This document shows, in pieces, positions 48,819 through 58,126 of a DNA stretch of 64,000 nucleotides. The notes under the pieces are model-generated. The model had not been told where the DNA came from. It was given only the letters and a program-made list of their open reading frames with translations, and ran no database searches. Source of the stretch: Chryseobacterium edaphi (lineage in GTDB: Bacteria; Bacteroidota; Bacteroidia; Flavobacteriales; Weeksellaceae); the NCBI RefSeq assembly GCF_025628985.1, contig NZ_JAOTEM010000001.1:62001-126000 (forward strand), written 5' to 3'. Positions within the stretch are counted from its first letter, which is position 1. Each line of letters opens with the position of its first letter. The position numbers and the translations under genes are program-made.

Positions 48819-49946
48819 ATGACAAAAAAACTACTTTTTTTATTACTTGTTTTATCGGGAATTTCATTTTACCAAAGTAAAAATTTTGATAAGAATTTTA
48901 GTGAAGCAGCCTTTACTGTTCCTACAAATGTTTTAGTTTCCAATATTACAGCAACTTCAGCTACAGTAACTTGCAGTTCTATACCAAGTTCAAATTACTT
49001 ATTTGAATACAGGCTTTCTGGAGTAGGAGCTGCATGGACTTCTGCCCAAACCAATGTACCGATACTCACCATAAATTCTTTGCAATCTTGTACAAAATAT
49101 GATGTAAGAGTAAAAGATGTGAGCAATCCTTCTGATGTTTCTGTTATTATAGTCTTTACGACATTGTCGGTTGACAATTGTACATCTGCGTCTACAGATT
49201 CGGGTTTAATGCATATTTCAAATGTAACAGTTACACCATTGCCAGTATTTGGTTTTTCTCCGATGATAAGTAATTCCGTAAATTCTAATTATACAGATTA
49301 TCGTCCTGACCCCACGAGAAAAGTAAATTTGGTTTATGGATCTACAGGGAATTTATTTTCTATGACAAAAAGTGGTTCTGTGAATCCTTCAGCTGCTTAT
49401 GTTAATGTATGGATAGATTACAATGCAAACGGAATTTTTGAAAATTCTGAATTGACTGTAAGTGCTACATCCAATACAAACAATACAATCACTAGTTCTT
49501 TTACTGTTCCAACTGCAGCAGCTGTAGGAGGTGTCATCAATTGTGCAGTAACAATGAGGGTTATCTTTTCAAATACTTTTGTTTCCAACGGATGCGGAAA
49601 TTTTGGCTATGGAGAAGTTGAAGATTACGGAGTTTATATATTGCCAACTGCTAATCTTTCTACTAATGAAACAGAAAAAACCAAAGAAATCAGCATCTTC
49701 CCAAATCCTGTTTCAGATATTTTAAATATTGCAGGAATTTCCACAGAAACAGACTTTGAAATTTACTATATAACCGGACAAAAAGTTAGTTTAGGCAAAA
49801 CTAAAGATTATCAAGTAGATGTTCATCAGTTTTTAAAAGGTGTTTATTTTATTCAGATCAATGACAAAGTAAAAAACGGGTCGATTGAAATTTATAAAAA
49901 AATAAAACAAAAAAGAGAGTGTATAAAAAACACTCTCTTTTTTTGA
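48819..49946 (+). CDS. T9SS-exported GEVED domain protein
   Basis: 375 residues. Signal peptide, FN3-like domain (about 28-105), GEVED domain (VNVWIDYNANGIFE, NFGYGEVEDYG), and a T9SS type A sorting domain from ISIFPNPVSDILNIAG. The protein extends 14 residues past EIYKK into the terminator hairpin; an A7 run there (tataaaaaaataa) is one base off a TAA stop. This suggests a slip or variation. Confidence 0.85.
   Translation: MTKKLLFLLLVLSGISFYQSKNFDKNFSEAAFTVPTNVLVSNITATSATVTCSSIPSSNYLFEYRLSGVGAAWTSAQTNVPILTINSLQSCTKYDVRVKDVSNPSDVSVIIVFTTLSVDNCTSASTDSGLMHISNVTVTPLPVFGFSPMISNSVNSNYTDYRPDPTRKVNLVYGSTGNLFSMTKSGSVNPSAAYVNVWIDYNANGIFENSELTVSATSNTNNTITSSFTVPTAAAVGGVINCAVTMRVIFSNTFVSNGCGNFGYGEVEDYGVYILPTANLSTNETEKTKEISIFPNPVSDILNIAGISTETDFEIYYITGQKVSLGKTKDYQVDVHQFLKGVYFIQINDKVKNGSIEIYKKIKQKRECIKNTLFF
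49912..49944. terminator. Bidirectional terminator
   Basis: AAAGAGAGTG pairs with CACTCTCTTT; T-runs on both strands. It separates convergent genes and overlaps the end of the GEVED gene. Confidence 0.8.
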
Positions 49947-50435
49947 TTAATCTTTTCTGAGTTTTGCCTTGACTCCATTCTCAGTAATGATTTTTCTGAG
50001 TACTGAAATTTGATCTTTTCCCATTTTTGATTTTTGGATCATATTCATGGTTTTTGCACTTTGATAGATCAGAAACCAATCTTTTAATTCTCTTACTTTA
50101 AAAACAGTATTCCAAGTAAAATCTCCTTCGAAAGTTTCTCCTTTCGTCTGAACTTTTTCATCTGTAAAAGTATAAATGATCTCTTCCTGAATTTTCTTAT
50201 TTGAGTAAAATGCATTTTTTAACCGGAAATAAGTGCGAACGAAAATGAAAACAACTAAGGCAGCAAACCAGATTGCAGCAGATTTGAATATTTCCTGTGT
50301 ATCGTTTTCAGCATTATAAAAATTCAGGCCTAAAAATAATAATAGAATTATTGAAAAAATAATACTTCGGGAAAATGAATTTTTAACATTGAAATGTAAA
50401 AAATCCTTGAATGTAATATGAGTTCTGACAATCAT
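49947..50435 (-). CDS. YcxB-like membrane protein
   Basis: 162 residues with two membrane segments (SIIFSIILLLFLGLNF, AAIWFAALVVFIFVRTYF) and a C-terminal PH-like part (FTDEKVQTKGETFEGDFTW, WFLIYQSAKTM) as in the YcxB family. Nine bases after MutS2, so probably the same transcript. Confidence 0.7.
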   Translation of the reverse strand: MIVRTHITFKDFLHFNVKNSFSRSIIFSIILLLFLGLNFYNAENDTQEIFKSAAIWFAALVVFIFVRTYFRLKNAFYSNKKIQEEIIYTFTDEKVQTKGETFEGDFTWNTVFKVRELKDWFLIYQSAKTMNMIQKSKMGKDQISVLRKIITENGVKAKLRKD

Positions 50436-50444
50436 AAATAAATT

Positions 50445-52592
50445 TTAAATTCTTTCCAATTCATCAGAGCTGATCACGGTTTTGAAACTTCCATAATTGA
50501 CAGTTACTTTGTTTTTAGAAATCGTTTCAATTGTCCCAACACTTGTACTTCCTGTAATTCTTACACGTTGTCCCACTTTCATCCAGACAGCGCGATCAGT
50601 TTTGCGTTTTTCCTCTATTTTTTCGTTGGTTTCGCTTATTTTTTCAATAACATCTTCTTTTTTAAGTTGTTGAGTGATTTTTCTTTTAACGATTTGCATA
50701 CGTTTTGTCTCATCTTTATCAGCTCCTATTTTCCTGAATTTTTCCTGCTCTAGAATCTTTACAAAATCTTTCACAACATCTTTTCGGGATTTTCCTTTTA
50801 CATAGCTGTCGATAAAACCTTCAATTTTTGTCCCGAACTGAAGTTTACGATGCTCATCTTCATACAATTTCTGAAAATTGAACAACTTTTGTTGGAGTTG
50901 CTCATTCAACTTCTGAAGGTTGTCTCGTTTGTCTTCTACAGAACCTTTTCTTTCGGCAAGATCGGTTTTCAGTTTTTCAACTTCGTACTTTTCCTGCTGA
51001 AGCTTAACGATCGTTTTATCTAAATTGACGATATCATGTTCCACTTTTTTCTTTGCAGAATGAATGATAAATCTCGGAATTTTATTCTTTTCGGCAACTT
51101 CAAAAGTGAACGAACTTCCGGCTTGTCCGACCTCCAGTTTGTACATCGGTTCAAGAGTTTCTTCATCAAAGAGCATTGCGGCATTGATGGCATTTGGAAG
51201 CTGTTCTACAACCAGTTTGATGTTGGTGTAATGCGTTGTAATGATCGCAAAACTCTTTTTATCATAGAAAAATTCAAGGAAACTTTCGGCTAAAGCTCCT
51301 CCCAATTCCGGGTCAGAACCCGTTCCAAACTCGTCAATCAATAAAAGCGTATCGGGATTAGATTCACGAATTATTCCACCCATTTTCTTTAATCTTGACG
51401 AATAGGTCGAAAGATGGTTTTCAATTGATTGATTATCACCAATATCGGTCATGATTTTATCAAAGAAAAACATTTCAGATTTTGGATGCGCAGGAACCAA
51501 AATTCCGCTCTGAATCATCAGTTGAAGCAATCCGACTGTTTTTAAAGTAATCGATTTTCCACCTGCATTTGGTCCGGAAATACATATGATTCTATTATGC
51601 TCGGTTAAACTTAATGTTTGTGGGAAAATGGTTTTATTTTCTGCTTTATTTCTCAGCCAAAGTAACGGATGAAATGCTTCTCTCAGCTTTAGAGTTTTGT
51701 GACGGTTGATTTTAGGTAAAATACCGTTGACTAATTCACCGAATTTTGCTTTAGCTCTCGTTAAATCTAAATCAAAAATATAGATCTGATATCTCCAAAG
51801 TTGTGGTTGAAAAACCGCCAGTTCTGCAGTAAGCTGTCTCAGAATTTTATCGATTTCTTTCTTTTCTTCTTCCTGATCATCACGAAGTTTGAAGTAATGC
51901 TTCACAACGCTGTCCGGCTGAATAAAAGTAATCGAACCCGTTTTTGAAAGTCCTAAAACTCTTCCCGGAACTCTTTTTTTATACGCAGATTTTACCGCTA
52001 AAACTCTTTGGTCTTCTATAATACTTTCACGAATGTCATCCAGAAAATCACTCTGACTGTAATTGAATAAAACTCTGTTGAAATTTTCCTGAATAGCTTT
52101 TTTCGACACCTGAATTTCAGCTCTCAAGGTTTTCAGAATTGGGGAAGCTTCACTTTTTACTTCTCCAAAACGGTTAAAGACCTTATCCACTTTATCAATA
52201 ATCTCTTTTTTATATTCCAAAGCAGAAGCATCCTGCATCAGATTTGGAAAAGTATCGGGCATTGTCGGGAAAAACTTCTGAAGTTTTCCTATTTGTTCGG
52301 TAAGCGTTTTTATTTTGATGAAAGCGACGTTTTCAAGACGGTAATTCTCGATCAGCATCAGTTTCAGTTCGCTCTCAATATCTTCATATTCGTCAAACGG
52401 AATCGCATTTGAACTTTCAAAACTCGACAGATATTCTGAAGTTTTTTTCAGCGAAAGCTCAGCCTCATCAATCTTCATCGGACGAAGCTCAAGGATTTTT
52501 TCTCGCGTTTTCGGAGAATATGCAAAAGGAGCAATTTCCGCGAGCAATTGCGGAAACTCTAATTCGTTTAAATCTTCTTTATTTATATACAC
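50445..52592 (-). CDS. MutS2-type DNA mismatch-repair family ATPase, no Smr domain
   Basis: 715 residues. Core: lever/clamp helices, Walker A GPNAGGKSITLK, Walker B LLIDEFGTGSDPELGGALAE, and a coiled-coil region (QQEKYEVEKLKTDLAERKG). The C-terminus is a KOW/SH3-like VGQRVRITGSTSVGTIE segment. Unlike most MutS2 proteins it lacks the C-terminal Smr nuclease domain. Probably acts on recombination intermediates or stalled ribosomes. Confidence 0.85.
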   Translation of the reverse strand: MYINKEDLNELEFPQLLAEIAPFAYSPKTREKILELRPMKIDEAELSLKKTSEYLSSFESSNAIPFDEYEDIESELKLMLIENYRLENVAFIKIKTLTEQIGKLQKFFPTMPDTFPNLMQDASALEYKKEIIDKVDKVFNRFGEVKSEASPILKTLRAEIQVSKKAIQENFNRVLFNYSQSDFLDDIRESIIEDQRVLAVKSAYKKRVPGRVLGLSKTGSITFIQPDSVVKHYFKLRDDQEEEKKEIDKILRQLTAELAVFQPQLWRYQIYIFDLDLTRAKAKFGELVNGILPKINRHKTLKLREAFHPLLWLRNKAENKTIFPQTLSLTEHNRIICISGPNAGGKSITLKTVGLLQLMIQSGILVPAHPKSEMFFFDKIMTDIGDNQSIENHLSTYSSRLKKMGGIIRESNPDTLLLIDEFGTGSDPELGGALAESFLEFFYDKKSFAIITTHYTNIKLVVEQLPNAINAAMLFDEETLEPMYKLEVGQAGSSFTFEVAEKNKIPRFIIHSAKKKVEHDIVNLDKTIVKLQQEKYEVEKLKTDLAERKGSVEDKRDNLQKLNEQLQQKLFNFQKLYEDEHRKLQFGTKIEGFIDSYVKGKSRKDVVKDFVKILEQEKFRKIGADKDETKRMQIVKRKITQQLKKEDVIEKISETNEKIEEKRKTDRAVWMKVGQRVRITGSTSVGTIETISKNKVTVNYGSFKTVISSDELERI

Positions 52593-52726
52593 ATTGCAAA
52601 TTTAGTGAGAAAATGTGAATGTGATGTTGTGGTGTTTGAAAATGAGTTTCTTTACACAGTATTTAACCAAAAAAAATTCAAAAATTTAATGCATACAGTT
52701 TTATAAGTCAAATTTTCACCATACGC

Positions 52727-52808
52727 TTTGTCATCCCGTAGGGATCTAAGCTTAGCATTAGAAAATAGATTGGTAAGATTCGAGTTGAGATCCCTACGGG
52801 ATGACAAA
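52727..52808. repeat. Perfect 21-bp palindromic intergenic element
   Basis: TTTGTCATCCCGTAGGGATCT (52727-52747, 21 bp) is exactly repeated in reverse complement at 52788-52808, around a 40-bp loop. It belongs to the same family as the truncated copy at 1-38. Confidence 0.9.
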
Positions 52809-52865
52809 CTTCGTGGTAATTAAAAAACTTCTCTCTCTAGGTTTAGTTTTTAGTACATTTGAAAT

Positions 52866-53369
52866 ATGAGAATAGAAACAGATCGTTTGATTTTAAAGGA
52901 AATTGACGAAAGCCATGTCGAGGATATTTTAAAGATTCGAAGCAATGAAATAGTCAATCAATTTGTAAAAAGAATTCCGCCAAAAACAAATTACGATGCG
53001 CTGGATTTTATTTTAACGATAAAAAAAAGAATTCAGAATAATGAATCTCTTTATTGGGGAATTACTTACAAAAATCAACAAAATCTTATCGGAACTATCT
53101 GTCTTTGGAACTTTTCAGAAGACAGAACCGAAGCGGAAGTAGGTTACGAATTATTACCCGATCATCACAGAAAAGGAATCATGTCTGAAGTTTTATCTGC
53201 AGTTTTAAATTTTGGTTTTAATGAATTAAATTTGCAGGAGATTGTAGCAATGACCAATAAATTTAATGAAAACTCGAAAGGACTTCTTGTGAAACATGAT
53301 TTTGTTTTGGAAGAGGGAAGAACTGATGATGGTTTTCCGGATAATTTGGTTTTTAGTTTGAAGAAATAA
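52866..53369 (+). CDS. GNAT acetyltransferase, RimJ/RimL-like
   Basis: 167 residues. IETDRLILKEIDESHVEDIL start, GYELLPDHHRKGIMSEVLSA for acetyl-CoA binding, and NENSKGLLVKHDFVLEEG end are typical of RimJ/L proteins acetylating protein N-termini or small molecules. Substrate unknown. Confidence 0.88.
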   Translation: MRIETDRLILKEIDESHVEDILKIRSNEIVNQFVKRIPPKTNYDALDFILTIKKRIQNNESLYWGITYKNQQNLIGTICLWNFSEDRTEAEVGYELLPDHHRKGIMSEVLSAVLNFGFNELNLQEIVAMTNKFNENSKGLLVKHDFVLEEGRTDDGFPDNLVFSLKK

Positions 53370-53433
53370 GGTTAAGTATTTCAATCTTATCGAGAAAAAA
53401 TCCTAATAAAAATTTTAAAATTGCACCAAGAGT

Positions 53434-53736
53434 ATGGCAAAAATAATTATTAACCGTTCATCAGAATTTTCAAATAGTTTACGTTCAATAGAAATCTATC
53501 TTGATAATGAAAAAATAGGAGAAATAAGAGATGGAGAAGCGAAGGAATTTGAAATTGCTGCGGGAAATCATGCTTTGAAAGCAAAAATTGATTGGTGTAA
53601 TTCAAATTTGATTAATCTAAATATTAAGGAAGATGAAATTTTAAGATACAATCTAAACGGCAGAAACCCTTTCTTGGCATTATTTTATATTACATTTGGA
53701 AAAGATCAATATTTAGAATTGAAACCCATAAATTAA
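53434..53736 (+). CDS. Hypothetical PEGA-like protein
   Basis: 100 residues, beta-rich (RSIEIYLDNEKIGEIRDGEA, EIAAGNHALKAKIDW), resembling a PEGA-type sandwich. Nine bases before ung. Confidence 0.55.
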   Translation: MAKIIINRSSEFSNSLRSIEIYLDNEKIGEIRDGEAKEFEIAAGNHALKAKIDWCNSNLINLNIKEDEILRYNLNGRNPFLALFYITFGKDQYLELKPIN

Positions 53737-53744
53737 TAAATTAC

Positions 53745-54386
53745 ATGACCTGGACCGAAATTTTAGCCCCAATAAAAAGCACACCTCACTTTACCAATCT
53801 TTGGGAAAAAGTAAAACAGGAATATGCGACCACAAAAGTTTTTCCGCCAAAAAAACAGATTTTCAGAGCTTTGGAAATTACGCCTTTTGATGATATCGAA
53901 GTTGTGATTATAGGACAAGATCCATATCATAATGATTTTCAGGCAAACGGTTTGTGTTTTTCAGTTTCCGAACAGGTGACTGCACCGCCGTCTCTTAAAA
54001 ATATTTTTATTGAACTAAAAGATGATTTGGGAATTGAAAGAACTTCAAAAGAATTGGACGATTGGGGGAAACAGGGCGTTTTGATGCTCAATGCAACTTT
54101 AACGGTTCGTGCACATTCTCCAAATTCTCATAAAGATCTCGGCTGGGAAACATTCACCAATTATATTATTAAAGAAATTTCTGATAAAAAAGAAAATGTG
54201 GTTTTCGTTTTATGGGGCGCTTTTGCACAAAAAAAAGCCGAACTCATTGATCCGTCTAAGCATTTTATATTAAAATCGGCGCATCCGTCACCATTTTCTG
54301 TTTATAAAGGGTTTTTCGGAAGCAAACCTTTCTCAAAAATTAATGAATATTTAGTTTCAAAAGGAAAGAAGCCTATCTCGTGGTAG
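53745..54386 (+). CDS. ung: Uracil-DNA glycosylase, family 1
   Basis: 213 residues, full length. Catalytic motif VIIGQDPYH (Asp59, His62) and C-terminal leucine-loop motif SAHPSPFSVYKGFFGS are intact. It removes uracil from DNA in base-excision repair. Its 3' end overlaps the convergent lipoprotein gene by 14 nt. Confidence 0.97.
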   Translation: MTWTEILAPIKSTPHFTNLWEKVKQEYATTKVFPPKKQIFRALEITPFDDIEVVIIGQDPYHNDFQANGLCFSVSEQVTAPPSLKNIFIELKDDLGIERTSKELDDWGKQGVLMLNATLTVRAHSPNSHKDLGWETFTNYIIKEISDKKENVVFVLWGAFAQKKAELIDPSKHFILKSAHPSPFSVYKGFFGSKPFSKINEYLVSKGKKPISW

Positions 54387-54861
54387 AATCTTCTCCACCT
54401 TTTGTAATCACAATTCCTATTCTGTATTTTCCGGCGAGAGATTTTGCTCCTTCTCCTGCACTTGGAGCGGGATTTACTTCAACCAAAGAAATCGTATATC
54501 CGTTGAAAAAAGTTGATTTGTGATAATTTCTTCCTGCATTTTCTGTTGTTGCTAATGGAATCGTCATTGGTCTTGTTGTCGTTCCCATAAACTCAATATT
54601 CGCCACGGCTGCACCTTGCCACACACAAGTTACGCCTTCCGGACAACGGCTGTCTTCAGAAATATTTTTGAAAGTGACATTCATTTGATATTCTGGCAGG
54701 AATTTATTTTCTCCTTCTGTGAAATAAATGATTTTTCCTTCTATGCTTTTGCTGATTTTATCTTTTGTAGCCACTTTACCTGAATTTTTCGTTTCTTTTT
54801 GCGCATTGCAGTTCGTTAGAAACAATAAAGCAAAACCGGATATTATAATTTTGTAAAACAT
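54373..54861 (-). CDS. Lipoprotein, hypothetical
   Basis: 162 residues. Lipobox LLFLTNC. Mature part has a CPEGVTCVWQGAA motif with two cysteines and a VANIEF strand. Family unknown. Confidence 0.65.
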   Translation of the reverse strand: MFYKIIISGFALLFLTNCNAQKETKNSGKVATKDKISKSIEGKIIYFTEGENKFLPEYQMNVTFKNISEDSRCPEGVTCVWQGAAVANIEFMGTTTRPMTIPLATTENAGRNYHKSTFFNGYTISLVEVNPAPSAGEGAKSLAGKYRIGIVITKGGEDSTTR

Positions 54862-54865
54862 ATTT

Positions 54866-55357
54866 TTAAATTACATTAGTGATATCCAAAACTACAACAA
54901 ATAACATTGCCAAACCCACAACAAGACTAAAACCTGTTCCGTAAATAAATCCTATGAAAGCTCCTTTTGTAGATCTCAATGCTTTTTTCATGTCTTTGCT
55001 GTCATGCAAAAGTTCTCCGATAAAAACTCCGGCAAACATCCCTACCAAAAATCCTAAAGGAATTGGTAGAAAAACTCCTACGAAAGTTCCGATGATTGAT
55101 CCTATACTACCCCAATTTGTTCCGCCATATTTTTTATTGGTTTTTGCGGGAATTACATAATTTAAAACTACCGAAGCCAAGGTAAGAAAGACAAATGCCC
55201 AAATGTAAATCATCGGCATATCAGAATCTGTTCCGTATTTGTAAATTAAAAGTCCACCAAGACTTAAAACCAATCCGGGTAAAACAGGAAGAAATGTTCC
55301 GAGTACTCCTAAAACAAGTAAAACAATACTGATTAGTGAGATTAAAGCGTGATCCAT
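54866..55357 (-). CDS. DUF456 membrane protein
   Basis: 163 residues, five or six hydrophobic segments; LGTFLPVLPGLVLSLGGLLIY and GFLVGMFAGVFIGELL are typical of DUF456. Function unknown. Four bases before the lipoprotein gene, so likely co-transcribed. Confidence 0.85.
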   Translation of the reverse strand: MDHALISLISIVLLVLGVLGTFLPVLPGLVLSLGGLLIYKYGTDSDMPMIYIWAFVFLTLASVVLNYVIPAKTNKKYGGTNWGSIGSIIGTFVGVFLPIPLGFLVGMFAGVFIGELLHDSKDMKKALRSTKGAFIGFIYGTGFSLVVGLAMLFVVVLDITNVI

Positions 55358-55372
55358 AATTTAGTTTTTAAT

Positions 55373-55402
55373 AAAAAAAAGTGACTTCGAAAAGCCACTT
55401 TT
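55373..55402 (-). terminator. Terminator of the carboxypeptidase-regulatory lipoprotein
   Basis: AAAAGTG...CACTTTT stem with a T-run on the minus strand. Confidence 0.7.
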
Positions 55403-55430
55403 GATAAGTATCAATTTTTAAGCCGATTTT

Positions 55431-56609
55431 TTAGAGATTCAGAATTACATATTGTAAAATTACACCAGCATTTCCGATGTTTCCTGTGGCATGATTATGA
55501 AAAGTAGTGTAGTAAATATAACCACTTCCTGATGCCCCTGAACACGGACCAACGGTTGCTCCAAGCGCTACCAAATAAGGAACTGCAACTGTAGGAACAG
55601 AAAGAGTGATCTGAATATTCCCTGGAAGTGTAATACAAACGGTTGTAAAAGTTGTATTGGGTGCATTTCCGATCGGTGTAGTAGGGATTCCCGTTGCTGT
55701 AAACTGGTTTGTTCTCAACATCAATGCATCATTGGTTGTTGCATCTTTTACTAAAACTTCCCAATAGGCAGGATCATAATTGATGATTTTTTGCCACGCT
55801 CCCAAATCATAATTAATATTTAAGGTGTTAAATCCAAGCGCAGCAGTCAAACCGGCGTTATTTACACTTGCTGCTAGAAGGCCGGTGGAGCCAATATTTT
55901 TCGAGCATAATTTTGAGTCAGGAACAAATCCCCCTGAAAGAGAACAGTTGTTGGTATTGTCGGTTCCGCCAACAAGATATGAAACATCCCAGTCTGAAGC
56001 ATAAATACTTCCCCCATTAGCAACGAAAATTGCTAAATTAGTGTCGATCAAAGGGTAAAGTGATTGGTTGGTTGCGTAATTTCTAGAACCACAATTAAGG
56101 AAAATAATATCGTATTGCGCAATGGTATTGATGTTTGCAAGATCAGCATTGGTGATTTCTGTTGCAGTATATCCTAAGTTTGTAATGATATCTTCAATTT
56201 TATCATACGAACCCTTTACATACGCTATTTTCGCAACCTGATTTAGTTTTGTCTGATTTGTAGTTAGATTTACCGTTTCGTTATCCTTGATGGTTGCCGA
56301 AATTTCTGTTCGGAAATTACTTCCATTTCCGGTTTGGATGTAGACTGTTTTTGCGCCAACAGGAGCTTCTAAAACGAAATTACCGTCAGAATCTGACAAG
56401 GTGTGGTAAATTTTGTATTTGTCATCAAATGTAAAAACCGAAGCTCCGCCAATTGGTTTGCTTCCGTTTTGTGACATTACCTTTCCGGATAGTTTTCCGG
56501 TTTTCAGTACAGTTTCTGTAGTTAGCTCTGCGGGAGTTTCAGATTCGGAACGACATGCTCCGAGAGATAATAGAATAATGAAAATAAAAAGAAGGTTGAA
56601 TTTTCTCAT
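55431..56609 (-). CDS. Lipoprotein with carboxypeptidase-regulatory-like domain
   Basis: 392 residues. Lipobox SLGAC (Cys19). Residues about 40-115 are a CarboxypepD_reg-like domain (GKLSGKVMSQNGSKPIGGAS, FTFDDKYKIYHTLSDSDG). The rest contains a Rossmann-like region (IAYVKGSYDKIEDIITNLGY, YDIIFLNCGS) and ends hydrophobic. Surface-exposed, function unknown. Confidence 0.7.
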   Translation of the reverse strand: MRKFNLLFIFIILLSLGACRSESETPAELTTETVLKTGKLSGKVMSQNGSKPIGGASVFTFDDKYKIYHTLSDSDGNFVLEAPVGAKTVYIQTGNGSNFRTEISATIKDNETVNLTTNQTKLNQVAKIAYVKGSYDKIEDIITNLGYTATEITNADLANINTIAQYDIIFLNCGSRNYATNQSLYPLIDTNLAIFVANGGSIYASDWDVSYLVGGTDNTNNCSLSGGFVPDSKLCSKNIGSTGLLAASVNNAGLTAALGFNTLNINYDLGAWQKIINYDPAYWEVLVKDATTNDALMLRTNQFTATGIPTTPIGNAPNTTFTTVCITLPGNIQITLSVPTVAVPYLVALGATVGPCSGASGSGYIYYTTFHNHATGNIGNAGVILQYVILNL

Positions 56610-56772
56610 AATAGTAGTTTTTTGGTTTAGACTACTAAATTAATGAATTTAACATTAAATTATCGATATTTCAGATAAAAATTTATTGTATTTGTAATTT
56701 TAAAAGACAATTGTTGTGAAAAATTGTTATGGTAAAGGTTTTGCTGATTCTAATTTTATTAAATTTGCTATA

Positions 56773-58038
56773 ATGAAAGACGAAATAAAAGATACCAAAA
56801 GTTTTTTGCAGGAACTTAGCGAGCAGCTCTATATTTATATATCGAAGATTTCTCCGACTGGATTTGAGTGGATTTTTCATATTATTGTAAAAATGGCTAT
56901 GCTGTTTGGTATTTTCATGGTTTTAGATTTAATTTTTAAAATCATTATCAATTATGTCTTTCGTTTCTTTCATAATGAAGAGAAATTCCCTGTTGTAAAA
57001 TCGGTCTATCAATCACGAATTACTAATTCCGTTGCACATTTTGTGGCTTTAGCGATTATCGGATCAATACACGAATCAATCTTTGTAGGCGCTTTAGAAA
57101 AGACAACCATTTTTATTCACAGATCTGTAAATCTGGGATTGGTTTTGATTCTTGCGGGTATGTTGTACAGATCTTTGACAGGTTTTAGGTACTACTTTAC
57201 TATTAAGCAGGATTATTATAAAGTGATGGCAATCAATGCTATTTCTGAAACGGTTAAGATTCTTGGAATTTTCATCTTTTCGATTGTCAGTATCTGTGTG
57301 GTTTTCGGGATTAAAGGAACTACGATTGTCGGAAGTTTGGGAGCAATTACTGCAGTTTTGGTTTTGGTTTTCCGAGATACGATTTTAGGATTTATTACAG
57401 GTATTCACGTTGCGACATCAAAAAGTCTAAAGGTTGGTGATTGGATCGGAATTCCAAAATACAATATTGAAGGTAATATTCTTGACATCAATCTTTTAAC
57501 AACGAAAATTACAAATTTTGATAAAACGATTTCGTCAATTCCAACTTATGATTTATTGACTACTGAAATAAAAAATCTTCAGGTAATGTCTGAATCTAAT
57601 ACCCGAAGAATCAAAAAATCAATTTTCTTTAATATTAATTCATTTAAATTTTTAAATGTTGAAGAGATTGAGAAATTGAAAGAGATCAATCTGATTGAAC
57701 AGTATCTGAACGAAAAAACATCAGAAATCAATTTAGAAAAAGAAAAAATTGAGCATAATGATAAAATCATCAACGGGAGACAGTTGACAAATATTGGAGT
57801 TTTCAGACACTACGCTCAGAAATATCTTGAGAACGATCCTGAAATAGCTAAAGAAAGTCCGATCATGGTTCGTCAGCTTGAAATTACCACTCAAGGTCTG
57901 CCGATGGAAGTCTACTGTTTTGCAAACGATTCGAAATGGGAAAAATTTGAGCAGATTCAGGCAGATATTTTTGATCACCTGTTGGTTGCTTCAAAAGAAT
58001 TTGATCTTCAGATAATGCAAATCGGTTTGCCGAAATAA
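56773..58038 (+). CDS. Mechanosensitive ion channel, MscS family
   Basis: Start at MKDEIKDTKSFLQEL (56773); a longer frame from 56716 adds 19 untypical residues. About 421 residues. Several membrane segments, then the pore helix and TM3 region GSLGAITAVLVLVFRDTILGFITG, and the soluble beta domain (KVGDWIGIPKYNIEGNILDI). Releases solutes under osmotic downshift. Confidence 0.85.
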   Translation: MKDEIKDTKSFLQELSEQLYIYISKISPTGFEWIFHIIVKMAMLFGIFMVLDLIFKIIINYVFRFFHNEEKFPVVKSVYQSRITNSVAHFVALAIIGSIHESIFVGALEKTTIFIHRSVNLGLVLILAGMLYRSLTGFRYYFTIKQDYYKVMAINAISETVKILGIFIFSIVSICVVFGIKGTTIVGSLGAITAVLVLVFRDTILGFITGIHVATSKSLKVGDWIGIPKYNIEGNILDINLLTTKITNFDKTISSIPTYDLLTTEIKNLQVMSESNTRRIKKSIFFNINSFKFLNVEEIEKLKEINLIEQYLNEKTSEINLEKEKIEHNDKIINGRQLTNIGVFRHYAQKYLENDPEIAKESPIMVRQLEITTQGLPMEVYCFANDSKWEKFEQIQADIFDHLLVASKEFDLQIMQIGLPK

Positions 58039-58126
58039 ATTAAAAATAAATAAGATTATAGATTAAGTATTAGTTTAAATCATTTTAAATCTGATATCTG
58101 AAATCTGCGATCTAACAACTATAGAA

